Origin: Bdellovibrionales bacterium
Lineage (GTDB): Bacteria; Bdellovibrionota; Bdellovibrionia; Bdellovibrionales; UBA1609
Assembly: GCA_028279085.1 (NCBI GenBank)
Contig: JANQSX010000128.1
Location: 1-5,342, forward strand
Length of the DNA stretch: 5,342 nucleotides
Direction: 5' to 3'
Shown: positions 1-5,342 of the stretch, in pieces
How the letters are laid out: each line of letters begins with the position of its first letter
How positions within the stretch are numbered: position 1 is the first letter of the stretch
Position numbers and translations under genes: made by a program
The notes under the pieces: model-generated
The model's database searches: none
What the model saw: the letters and a program-made list of their open reading frames with translations, nothing else
Told to the model about the DNA's origin: nothing

Positions 1-1
1 A

Positions 2-415
2 GGGCTTTTTTTTAATTATGGGTCAACTCTTGGCATAGACCATATTGATATTGGAAGTGAACCCACACATAAACGATCAGATAGTTGGGTAAAAAATATT
101 ATTGTTGAAACAGAAGGTTTTTTGCTTGTGACGGGTCAACATACTGTTCATTGTGATAATTTTAAAGAAATGAAGAAAAATGTTTATGCTCCCTGCAAGG
201 GACATAAACTTGTGGAGCGTTATACAATTCGACGCTACACGGAAAAAAAGGGATATGAAGAATGGCAACACGATTCCATTTCGGAAAAGGAGTGGAGAGA
301 TGTTGGAGATCTTTACCATTCTTTTTCAAAAAAACCTGATTACCATTATGAAAATTGCCGGTACAAAATTTTTGGAAAACTTATTCAACTGTTGCAAATA
401 ATGAAAAGAGTGTAA
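2..415 (+). CDS. Unknown protein, C-terminal part (5' end outside window)
   Basis: The reading frame is open from base 2, the first complete codon in this frame, to the TAA at 413-415, giving 137 visible residues. The TTG at 122 is only an internal codon; the true start lies to the left of the window. I do not recognise the family. The visible part is polar and rich in Lys, Glu and aromatic residues, has no membrane segment, and has three cysteines (visible residues 51, 65 and 119). The C-terminus is short and basic, ending MKRV. The next gene starts 60 bases downstream on the same strand, so co-transcription is possible. No function is proposed. That it is coding is supported by the long open frame and by a plausible downstream start, but not by homology. 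Confidence 0.6.
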   Translation, partial: GLFFNYGSTLGIDHIDIGSEPTHKRSDSWVKNIIVETEGFLLVTGQHTVHCDNFKEMKKNVYAPCKGHKLVERYTIRRYTEKKGYEEWQHDSISEKEWRDVGDLYHSFSKKPDYHYENCRYKIFGKLIQLLQIMKRV

Positions 416-475
416 ATAGTGTAAAAGATAATGACATTTACTTTCCAGAATTTAATTGATTAAAGAGACAGTACG

Positions 476-1345
476 ATGAAACTTTATTATTCACTGTTTG
501 TTTTTTTATTTCTGTGTGTTCCATTTCAGGTTAGTGGTTCTTCCGATTATGTTGATGTGAAACTGCGGAATTCTGATAACATTCGTACTGTAACCACTCA
601 AGAACCCTTTCTTGTCATTTCCAATTCCCAAAAGGGTACGGGGTTTGAAAGAGCTTATAATATCCGATCCCCAAGAATCATAGAACTGAATAAACTAATA
701 GTGCCTGTATCTCTTTATGGTCGGCATTGCAGTGTAAGCTATGCGAAAACCCTGGAATCTTTTCCTCCTGAAAAGGTTTATAAAGTGTTGCCTGTTGGCA
801 CTGTTTTAACCATGATAAATTTTTTTGCAACTTTAGAAGATTTTGGTTGGTTTAATCGCCAACTATTTAAGATCGTCTACAATACCGGATTGAGAAAACT
901 TGTTCCAGGTAGGGGAGGTCCCATGAAATATTATATTGCCAGAGATTCAAAAGGAGAGGAGTTAGCTTTGTTTTATACCACTTTTCCTGGTGTCGATTGG
1001 CAACGCATTAAAGGGTTAGGAGAGAGGGAAGCCATAAATGTTTTGTCAAAGTTTACAAACAGCAATCGGAAATACCATAGGGTTTTACTGGTGTTTGAAA
1101 CTTATGAGGAGTACTGGTCAAAGTGTAATTATGGTGGAGTTAAAGAAGAAGACAGTTCTCATGATCCTCTGATAGCTTTAAATGAGATGAAAAAAATGGA
1201 AGGCATTCATGATTTTCAGGATGTTATATGGGATGGTCAGAGAATGGAGGTGACTGTTGATTATCTAGCTCTTGCTTATTTGATTTATCGCAGTCACAGA
1301 TTACGCATTAAAGATATTATCTTCCTGGAAGGGGATGCGATATAA
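476..1345 (+). CDS. Unknown exported protein with N-terminal signal peptide
   Basis: This 289-residue protein belongs to no family I recognise. The N-terminus is a classical Sec signal: Lys2, a hydrophobic core at about residues 3-17, then a likely signal peptidase I site after Gly21 (V19-S20-G21|S22). Cys14 lies inside the hydrophobic core and is not in a proper lipobox, so a lipoprotein is unlikely. The mature part is soluble in appearance, with two cysteines (85 and 217), a G-R-G-G stretch at 145-148, and a charged middle with Trp and Tyr (about 205-230). Location is probably periplasmic or outside the cell. A purine-rich stretch at 462-468 serves as a modest ribosome binding site before the ATG. 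It ends 40 bases before nuoE on the same strand, so it may share a transcript with the Nuo genes, but nothing in it suggests a role in complex I. Confidence 0.8.
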   Translation: MKLYYSLFVFLFLCVPFQVSGSSDYVDVKLRNSDNIRTVTTQEPFLVISNSQKGTGFERAYNIRSPRIIELNKLIVPVSLYGRHCSVSYAKTLESFPPEKVYKVLPVGTVLTMINFFATLEDFGWFNRQLFKIVYNTGLRKLVPGRGGPMKYYIARDSKGEELALFYTTFPGVDWQRIKGLGEREAINVLSKFTNSNRKYHRVLLVFETYEEYWSKCNYGGVKEEDSSHDPLIALNEMKKMEGIHDFQDVIWDGQRMEVTVDYLALAYLIYRSHRLRIKDIIFLEGDAI

Positions 1346-1385
1346 ATTACTGGAAAAATCGGGAGATAAATAATAGGGTTAAATT

Positions 1386-1889
1386 ATGAAAAAGGAAACA
1401 CAGAAAAGTTTTGAATTATCGGCAGAAGGTCTGGCTTTTGTTAAAAAAGAGCTTACACGCTATGAGACTAAGCGCTCGGCTATTTTACCTTGCCTATATC
1501 GTGTGCAAAAGGAAAATGGAGGATGGGTGTCACCGGAAGCGGTTTCTCATTTAAGCAAGGTTATGGATATTCCCACAGCATATATTAATGAAGTGCTTTC
1601 GTTTTACACTATGTACAACAAGTGTCCTGTTGGGAAATTACATATTCAGGTTTGTTGCAACCTTTCTTGTGCCATGAATGGGGGAAGGGAGTTGGCGGAA
1701 CACTTGTGTCGAAGTTTCAATGTGAAAGAAGGGGAAATAAGTGCTAATGGTGAGGTAACTATTAGTCGGGTGGAATGCCTAGGAGCTTGTGATATAGCAC
1801 CTATGGCTCAGGTAAATGAGGAATATGTAGGGCCTTTAAAAAAAGAAACAGTAGTTGAACAGATGAAGGAGTTATTGAAAAAACAGTGA
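1386..1889 (+). CDS. nuoE: NADH-quinone oxidoreductase subunit E (24 kDa, [2Fe-2S] cluster N1a)
   Basis: NuoE is the thioredoxin-fold [2Fe-2S] subunit of complex I. It docks on NuoF on the cytoplasmic side and holds cluster N1a next to the FMN. The 167 residues match the usual family length. The N-terminal helical part (about 10-80) carries the typical pattern of the family, including A-I-L-P-C-L-Y-R-V-Q, S-P-E-A-V and S-F-Y-T-M-Y. The cluster ligands follow: C90 and C95 (C-x4-C in H-I-Q-V-C-C-N-L-S-C), then C131 and C135 (C-L-G-A-C followed by D-I-A-P-M). Cys91 beside the first ligand is an extra cysteine and is probably not a ligand. The ATG is preceded only by weak Shine-Dalgarno candidates (GGGAG near 1361 is too distant; AGGG near 1375 is better placed). 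The gene before it is an unknown exported protein, not nuoD as is common. The separation from nuoF by 194 bases of repeats is unusual. Confidence 0.97.
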   Translation: MKKETQKSFELSAEGLAFVKKELTRYETKRSAILPCLYRVQKENGGWVSPEAVSHLSKVMDIPTAYINEVLSFYTMYNKCPVGKLHIQVCCNLSCAMNGGRELAEHLCRSFNVKEGEISANGEVTISRVECLGACDIAPMAQVNEEYVGPLKKETVVEQMKELLKKQ

Positions 1890-1890
1890 T

Positions 1891-1984
1891 GCCATTCTGG
1901 TGGAGCCTGCCCCCGTATAGGCAGGGGGCTGGAATCCAGAGGAAGTTTGTGTTTTTCTGGATTCTGAACCAAGTTCAGAATGAC
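1891..1984. repeat. Palindromic repeat unit between nuoE and nuoF, two hairpin arms
   Basis: The unit begins one base after the nuoE stop codon. The left arm runs 1891-1939 (starts GCCATTC, ends GAATCCAG) and the right arm 1957-1984 (starts CTGGATTC, ends GAATGAC). The inner ends, GAATCCAG at 1932-1939 and CTGGATTC at 1957-1964, are perfect 8-base complements; the outer ends (1891-1897 and 1978-1984) pair with one mismatch. Each arm also folds on itself. The left arm holds CCTGCC (1906-1911) against GGCAGG (1920-1925), with alternative C-run/G-run pairings. The right arm holds ATTCTGAAC (1961-1969), loop CAA, GTTCAGAAT (1973-1981). This architecture is typical of small, non-coding dispersed palindromic or MITE-like repeats. 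It recurs after nuoF at 3385-3457. Confidence 0.85.
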
Positions 1985-1995
1985 AAGTCTTTATT

Positions 1996-2061
1996 GTTAT
2001 TCCAGACTTGATTTCATCGTTCCGGTGAAGTTTCGTCATTCCGGCGAAGGCCGGAATCCAG
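1996..2061. repeat. Degenerate and intact half-units of the same palindromic repeat
   Basis: An intact arm at 2035-2061 reads GTCATTC...GAATCCAG and forms ATTCCGGC (2038-2045), loop GAAG, GCCGGAAT (2050-2057), an 8-base perfect stem. The same kind of stem appears inverted in the second block at 3435-3454. Before it, 1996-2013 (GTTATTCCAGACTTGATT) looks like a decayed arm start. The segment 2013-2030 is a near-direct repeat of 2032-2049, with 15 of 18 bases matching at a 19-base offset, which suggests a small tandem duplication. The pattern ATTCC-G...C-GGAAT resembles the general style of neisserial dRS3-type repeats, but identity with that family is not claimed. The nuoF Shine-Dalgarno follows within about 12 bases. 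Confidence 0.75.
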
Positions 2062-2083
2062 TGAAAGGTTATAAGGTAAAAAT

Positions 2084-3361
2084 ATGGAACATAAGTTATT
2101 AAGTGAGCACTATCATGAAGAGGAGTACCGAACTCTTGCCGGTTATAAGTCTTTTGGCGGATATAAGACTCTGGAGTCTGCTCTCAATAAAAAACCGGAA
2201 GAAATTATTCAACAGGTTAGGGATTCGGGATTAAGAGGTCGGGGAGGGGCTGGTTTTCCCACAGGAGTGAAGTGGGGGTTTTTACCTAATAATTCCGAGC
2301 CTCGTTATTTGCTTTGTAATGCAGACGAAGGGGAACCGGGTACTTTTAAAGATCGCTTGATTATGGAAAGAGCCCCTCACCAGCTTATTGAAGGTATGCT
2401 TATCTCCGCCTGGGGTATTAAATCTCATAAGTCTTATATCTATATTCGTGGAGAGTATCAGCACTGCATTCGTATTATGGAAGAAGCTCTTAAGGAAGCT
2501 TATTCGGCTAATTATCTTGGGAAAAATATTTGTGGAACAGACTTTCATCATGACATGGATATTTATATAGGGGCCGGGGCTTATATTTGCGGGGAAGAGA
2601 CAGGAATGATTTCCTCTTTGGAGGGAAAAAAAGGGCAACCTAAGCTAAAACCTCCTTTTCCGGCAGTGAAGGGTTACTTGGAAAAGCCTACTATTGTTAA
2701 CAATGTGGAAACCCTGGCGGCTGTAGTGCCGATTATACAAGATGGAGTAGAAGCCTTTCGTTCTATTGGGACGGAAAAGTCTCCTGGCACCAAGTTTTTT
2801 TCTGTCAGTGGTTGTGTGAAAAAACCAGGAAACTATGAAGTTCCTCTTGGTTATCCTTTAATGGATCTGATTGAACTGGCAGGAGGATTGAGGGAAGGTC
2901 GTGCATTGAAAGCGGTTATTCCAGGTGGGACTTCCGCACCGGTGTTGACGGCGGAAGAGTGTGAAAGAGCGCGTATGGATTTTGAGTCTTTGGCGGACTT
3001 GGGAAGTATGTTGGGATCGGGGTCTGTCATTGTAATAGATGATTCTTGTTCTATGGTGGATATGCTTTCCGTTGTGGAGAAATTTTATCATCATGAGTCC
3101 TGTGGCCAATGTACGCCTTGTAGGGAAGGAACAGGTTGGCTTTCCAAAGTGGTTGATGATATTTTAGCCGGACAGGGACGGATTCAGGATTTGAATCTTA
3201 TTTTAGGTATTTCGGAAAACATGATGGGAAAAACGATATGTGCTCTTTCTGATGCGGCCGCTCTTCCCGCCATTAGTTTTGTCACAAAATTTCGAGAAGA
3301 ATTTGAAATTTATATTAGAAAGACCTTAGCTCAGAGAAAATCGGGAGTATTAAGCGCTTAG
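2084..3361 (+). CDS. nuoF: NADH-quinone oxidoreductase subunit F (51 kDa, NADH/FMN-binding, cluster N3)
   Basis: NuoF is the NADH-oxidising subunit of complex I. It binds NADH and FMN and passes electrons to the [4Fe-4S] cluster N3. The 425 residues are close to the usual length. Motifs in order: the nucleotide-binding glycine loop L-R-G-R-G-G-A-G-F-P-T-G (50-61); C-N-A-D-E-G-E-P-G-T-F-K-D-R (78-91); G-A-G-A-Y-I-C-G-E-E-T (163-173); the P-P-F-P-A (190-194) and N-N-V-E-T (206-210) signatures; a SLBB-like region around 235-285; and the N3 ligands C340, C343, C346 (E-S-C-G-Q-C-T-P-C-R-E-G) with C386. It has no N-terminal thioredoxin domain and no C-terminal ferredoxin domain, which argues against the HndC/HydB hydrogenase type. 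The ATG is chosen from AAGG at 2073-2076, seven bases upstream, and from the family N-terminus. After the Glu-Glu-Thr motif it has G-M-I-S-S-L-E-G where A-L-(I/L/M)-(N/E)-S-L-E-G is usual, a mild variation. Confidence 0.98.
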   Translation: MEHKLLSEHYHEEEYRTLAGYKSFGGYKTLESALNKKPEEIIQQVRDSGLRGRGGAGFPTGVKWGFLPNNSEPRYLLCNADEGEPGTFKDRLIMERAPHQLIEGMLISAWGIKSHKSYIYIRGEYQHCIRIMEEALKEAYSANYLGKNICGTDFHHDMDIYIGAGAYICGEETGMISSLEGKKGQPKLKPPFPAVKGYLEKPTIVNNVETLAAVVPIIQDGVEAFRSIGTEKSPGTKFFSVSGCVKKPGNYEVPLGYPLMDLIELAGGLREGRALKAVIPGGTSAPVLTAEECERARMDFESLADLGSMLGSGSVIVIDDSCSMVDMLSVVEKFYHHESCGQCTPCREGTGWLSKVVDDILAGQGRIQDLNLILGISENMMGKTICALSDAAALPAISFVTKFREEFEIYIRKTLAQRKSGVLSA

Positions 3362-3384
3362 TAAGAGAAGAGCGATAAAAGCTT

Positions 3385-3457
3385 GTCATTCTGAACTTGA
3401 TTCAGAATCCAGTGATGTCACAATCATTTTCTGGATTCCGGCCTTTGCCGGAATGAC
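3385..3457. repeat. Palindromic repeat unit after nuoF, perfect outer and inner inverted ends
   Basis: This is a compact second copy of the family found between nuoE and nuoF. The left arm 3385-3412 starts GTCATTC and ends GAATCCAG; the right arm 3431-3457 starts CTGGATTC and ends GAATGAC. Outer ends (7 bases) and inner ends (8 bases) are perfect inverted repeats, around an 18-base centre at 3413-3430. Each arm is also a hairpin: ATTCTGAA/TTCAGAAT (3388-3395 with 3401-3408) and ATTCCGGC/GCCGGAAT (3435-3442 with 3447-3454). It could therefore fold as one long stem with internal loops or as two separate hairpins. No U-run follows directly, so it is not a standard terminator, although it may affect the nuoF 3' end. 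Confidence 0.88.
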
Positions 3458-3459
3458 GG

Positions 3460-3479
3460 GATCAAGCTCCAGAATGACA
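3460..3479. repeat. Fragment of the palindromic repeat family
   Basis: The segment read on the opposite strand begins TGTCATTCTGGAGCTTGATC. This resembles the start of the arm at 3384-3402 (TGTCATTCTGAACTTGATTC), with an insertion-like change in the middle. It directly follows the intact unit, so it is probably a truncated neighbouring copy left by tandem insertion or recombination. Confidence 0.55.
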
Positions 3480-3490
3480 AAACTACAACA

Positions 3491-3496
3491 AGGGAG
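3491..3496 (+). promoter_or_regulatory. Ribosome binding site that places the DUF805 start at a non-standard codon
   Basis: AGGGAG is a good Shine-Dalgarno core. Six bases after it comes ATA at 3503 in the DUF805 frame; ATT codons at 3497 and 3500 are also in frame but closer. No ATG, GTG, TTG or CTG exists in this frame between here and 3671. The site matters because it marks where the conserved N-terminus should begin. Confidence 0.6.
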
Positions 3497-3502
3497 ATTA
3501 TT

Positions 3503-4276
3503 ATACAATCAATAAGAGAATATTTTAAATTCCATTCCTCTTTTAAGGGTCGGCTCAATAGAAAAGCTTATCTCTCTGTTACAGTAAAGGAGGCTCTTCT
3601 TTTATTTCTTTACCTTTGTGCTATTATTATAGTTTCAACTCTAGAAAATCAGGTAATCGGCCAGGTTGTTATGGCTCTAATTTTTTTTGCAATCTGTATG
3701 TTTCTTTATATTTCACAAATGACTTGTATAGTAAAAAGATTGCATGATCGGAATCTTTCCGGTTATTGGCTTCTTTTAGCTTCCATCTTAGCAGGTGTTT
3801 CTATCTCTGTATTTAAGTTGAATGAAACAACTGAGCAATCGCCTTTTATAGTAGAAATGATTACTAGTTTTGTGTTTTTAATTGTATTTCTTTATTGGTT
3901 TATTTTAAGTTTCCTTTTGGCGGGTGTTTTTGACATAATGTTTGGGCGTGATATAACGACTATGACTATTCAATTACCTCTTACAGTAGAAGTAATTTTT
4001 GGTCTTATGCTATTATTTATATTGTTTGGAAGTGTTATTTATCTTTTTTTCCTAAAAGGAACAAAAGGAGATAATAAGTATGGACCTGATTCGTTGCAGG
4101 AAGGAAATCTGCATGTGCCAAAGCTTTCAAAAAAAGTTCTACTATTGGTAGTTGGTCTGCCGACTATTTACTTAGTCACTTTATCACCAATAATTGTTAT
4201 TAAAAAAGGTTTTAAGGGAGGATTAGAGGAAATAAAGAAAGTAGTGGAAAGCACACAGGTAAAAACAGAAAAATGA
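3503..4276 (+). CDS. DUF805 family inner-membrane protein, apparent ATA/ATT start
   Basis: DUF805 proteins are small multi-pass membrane proteins of unknown function. Taking ATA 3503 as residue 1 gives 257 residues. The family signatures are clear: an N-terminal amphipathic stretch I-R-E-Y-F-K-F then F-K-G-R-L-N-R-K-A-Y (14-23); R-L-H-D-R-N-L-S-G-Y-W (79-89); and G-T-K-G-D-N-K-Y-G-P-D (186-196). Likely membrane segments lie at about 31-47, 51-76, 89-105, 115-145, 162-184 and 212-233, with a charged C-terminal tail. It is longer than the usual compact member: there is an extra hydrophobic stretch between the R-L-H-D and G-D-N motifs and one more segment after it. Starting at ATG 3671 would remove the first signature and first membrane segment, so that start is rejected. 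The frame is open back to the TGA at 3413. Its start may be a rare ATA or ATT codon, a mutated ATG, or a sequencing error. It splits nuoF from nuoG and is not a known complex I subunit. Confidence 0.8.
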   Translation: MQSIREYFKFHSSFKGRLNRKAYLSVTVKEALLLFLYLCAIIIVSTLENQVIGQVVMALIFFAICMFLYISQMTCIVKRLHDRNLSGYWLLLASILAGVSISVFKLNETTEQSPFIVEMITSFVFLIVFLYWFILSFLLAGVFDIMFGRDITTMTIQLPLTVEVIFGLMLLFILFGSVIYLFFLKGTKGDNKYGPDSLQEGNLHVPKLSKKVLLLVVGLPTIYLVTLSPIIVIKKGFKGGLEEIKKVVESTQVKTEK

Positions 4277-4395
4277 ATGTTTAATAAGAGATAAATAGGA
4301 TACTTGAATAATTAAAGAAAAAATTTAAAATGAGGATATGGTATGTTTCTCAAATGTGAACAGGGCTAATCACTAAAATGATGAAGGTAAAGTAA
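4277..4395. other. Short AT-rich spacer before nuoG
   Basis: This 119-base gap has none of the palindromic repeats seen around nuoF and no gene. A nine-codon frame at 4330-4359 is too short to count. TTGAAT at 4304 followed by AT-rich sequence could be read as a weak promoter, but no well-spaced -10 element is convincing. The last part holds the nuoG ribosome binding site, AAGG at 4384-4387. Confidence 0.5.
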
Positions 4396-5342
4396 ATGTC
4401 TGACAAAAAACTGATAAAGTGTGAAATTAACAGTCAAGAAATAGAAGTTCCTGAAGGGACTTCTGTTATTGAAGCTTTTAAAAAGCTGGATCAGCCTATT
4501 GCGCATTATTGTTGGCATCCGGGTCTTTCTGTAGCGGGGGTGTGTCGCCTTTGTATGGTGGATATTGAGGGAATACCTAAGCTTCAAATTGCCTGTAATA
4601 CGGAAGTGAAAGAAGGAATGAAGATCAGCAATCAATCGGAAAAAGTAAAATCAGCTGTTAAGTGGGGCTTGGAATTTCATTTGATCAATCATCCTTTGGA
4701 TTGTCCGATATGCGATCAAGCCGGGGAATGTGAATTACAAGAACAGTATATGAACTTTGGGCAGTACAGTCCCAATATGGCGGAAAGAAAGGTAAAAAAA
4801 AGGAAGGTGATTGATCTAGGGCCGAAAATTGTTTTGGATTCGGAAAGATGTATTTTGTGCTCTCGATGTGTGCGGTTCACGGATGAAGTGAGTAAAACGC
4901 AGGAGTTGGGGATTTTTAATCGGGGGGATAAAAGTGAGATAGGAGTGTTTGAAGATAAACCTTTGGATAATGAATATTCTGTGAATACGGTGGATATCTG
5001 TCCGGTGGGAGCACTTACTTCAAAAGATTTTCGTTTTCGCCAGAGAGTTTGGTACTTAAAAACGGCGGATTCAGTATGCGTGGGTTGTTCTACAGGTTGT
5101 AATATCGAGCTTGATTATAATGAAGAAGGACTGTTCCGTGTGCGTCCTCGTTACAACAAGGAAATAAACGGGCATTGGATGTGTGACAAAGGCAGAGAGG
5201 TTTATCGTCTGCCTAATAAGGAAGGGCGTTTATTGAAAGCTCAAGTGCCTTCTTCTTTATCTTCTGTTGATTCTGTTGAAGCTTTGCAGAAAATTAGAAA
5301 ATCGTTTCTGACAGATAAAGAAAAAAAACATAATCCTAACAA
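4396..5342 (+). CDS. nuoG: NADH-quinone oxidoreductase subunit G (75 kDa, Fe-S), N-terminal part, runs off window
   Basis: NuoG is the largest peripheral subunit of complex I and carries much of the Fe-S wire from NuoF towards the quinone site. The frame stays open to the right edge, with 315 complete codons visible. Ligands in order: [2Fe-2S] N1b, C39, C50, C53 and C67 (C-x10-C-x2-C-x13-C); [4Fe-4S] N5 with a His ligand, H99, C103, C106 and C112 (H-P-L-D-C-P-I-C-D-Q-A-G-E-C); [4Fe-4S] N4, C152, C155, C158 and C202 (C-P-V-G); and N7, C228, C231, C235 and C263 (C-x2-C-x3-C-x27-C), at the start of the molybdopterin-oxidoreductase-like domain. The ATG is chosen from AAGG eight bases upstream and from the family N-terminus. 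All expected ligands are present, so it appears functional. It is separated from nuoF by about 1 kb containing a repeat block and the DUF805 gene. Confidence 0.97.
   Translation, partial: MSDKKLIKCEINSQEIEVPEGTSVIEAFKKLDQPIAHYCWHPGLSVAGVCRLCMVDIEGIPKLQIACNTEVKEGMKISNQSEKVKSAVKWGLEFHLINHPLDCPICDQAGECELQEQYMNFGQYSPNMAERKVKKRKVIDLGPKIVLDSERCILCSRCVRFTDEVSKTQELGIFNRGDKSEIGVFEDKPLDNEYSVNTVDICPVGALTSKDFRFRQRVWYLKTADSVCVGCSTGCNIELDYNEEGLFRVRPRYNKEINGHWMCDKGREVYRLPNKEGRLLKAQVPSSLSSVDSVEALQKIRKSFLTDKEKKHNPN

Noticed and set aside
77..319. Minus-strand open frame opposite the first gene
   Set aside because: It lies antisense to a frame open from base 2 to 415, has low-complexity Phe/Ile/Asn-rich content and no recognisable motif.
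1904..1930. GC-rich hairpin after nuoE as a rho-independent terminator
   Set aside because: No U-run follows the stem, and the hairpin is one arm of a larger repeat seen again elsewhere in the window.
2282..2638. Minus-strand open frame inside nuoF
   Set aside because: It is the shadow of a strongly conserved NuoF coding region; no independent family features.
2858..3109. Second minus-strand open frame inside nuoF
   Set aside because: Antisense to conserved NuoF residues, without a plausible ribosome binding site or recognisable domain.
1891..3479. CRISPR array
   Set aside because: The repeats are palindromic with variable arms, irregularly spaced and separated by a whole gene; there are no regular unique spacers or cas genes.
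3671..4276. DUF805 protein starting at ATG 3671
   Set aside because: This start would drop the conserved G-R-x-N-R-K motif and first membrane segment encoded in the same open frame upstream, and no good Shine-Dalgarno precedes it at the right distance.
4366..4635. Minus-strand open frame over the start of nuoG
   Set aside because: The plus strand here encodes the NuoG N1b cysteines in a frame open to the window edge; the antisense frame is chance.
1386..5342. NAD-dependent hydrogenase or formate dehydrogenase (HydABC, Hnd or Fds type) instead of complex I
   Set aside because: NuoF lacks the extra ferredoxin domains typical of HydB/HndC, and NuoG has the N1b-N5-N4-N7 ligand order of complex I. 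The C-terminal half of NuoG is unseen, so this is not absolutely excluded.

Overview
The window holds the 5' part of a respiratory complex I (NADH:quinone oxidoreductase, Nuo) cluster, all on the + strand: nuoE, nuoF and the first 315 codons of nuoG. These three genes encode the peripheral NADH-dehydrogenase module, which oxidises NADH on FMN in NuoF and passes electrons through the iron-sulfur clusters of NuoE, NuoF and NuoG. Two unrecognised genes lie upstream of nuoE: one cut by the left edge, and one with a signal peptide. A six-segment membrane protein of the DUF805 family sits between nuoF and nuoG.

The DNA is AT-rich and uses the standard bacterial code. A signal-peptide protein and complex I fit a Gram-negative bacterium. 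NuoE, NuoF and NuoG resemble the forms I associate with deltaproteobacteria-like lineages in the broad sense. NuoG carries the four cysteines of the extra cluster N7, which mitochondrial and typical alphaproteobacterial homologues lack, so those groups are less likely. I cannot name the organism more closely.

Layout: 2-415, end of an unknown gene; 476-1345, unknown exported protein; 1386-1889, nuoE; 1890-2083, intergenic palindromic repeats; 2084-3361, nuoF; 3385-3479, a second block of the same repeat family; about 3503-4276, DUF805 protein; 4277-4395, plain AT-rich spacer; 4396 to the right edge, nuoG. No stretch longer than 300 bases lacks a gene.

Two things stand out. First, the DUF805 gene has no ATG, GTG, TTG or CTG start where its conserved N-terminus requires one. 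The family signature begins about 50 codons before the first ATG (3671), and a good Shine-Dalgarno sequence points to an ATA or ATT codon at 3497-3505. Second, nuoF is bracketed by two blocks of a modular palindromic repeat (GTCATTC...GAATCCAG / CTGGATTC...GAATGAC). Each block contains different hairpin arms. The usually tight nuoE-nuoF-nuoG gene order is opened up by these repeats and by the DUF805 gene. I see no strong evidence of a wholly new system here.
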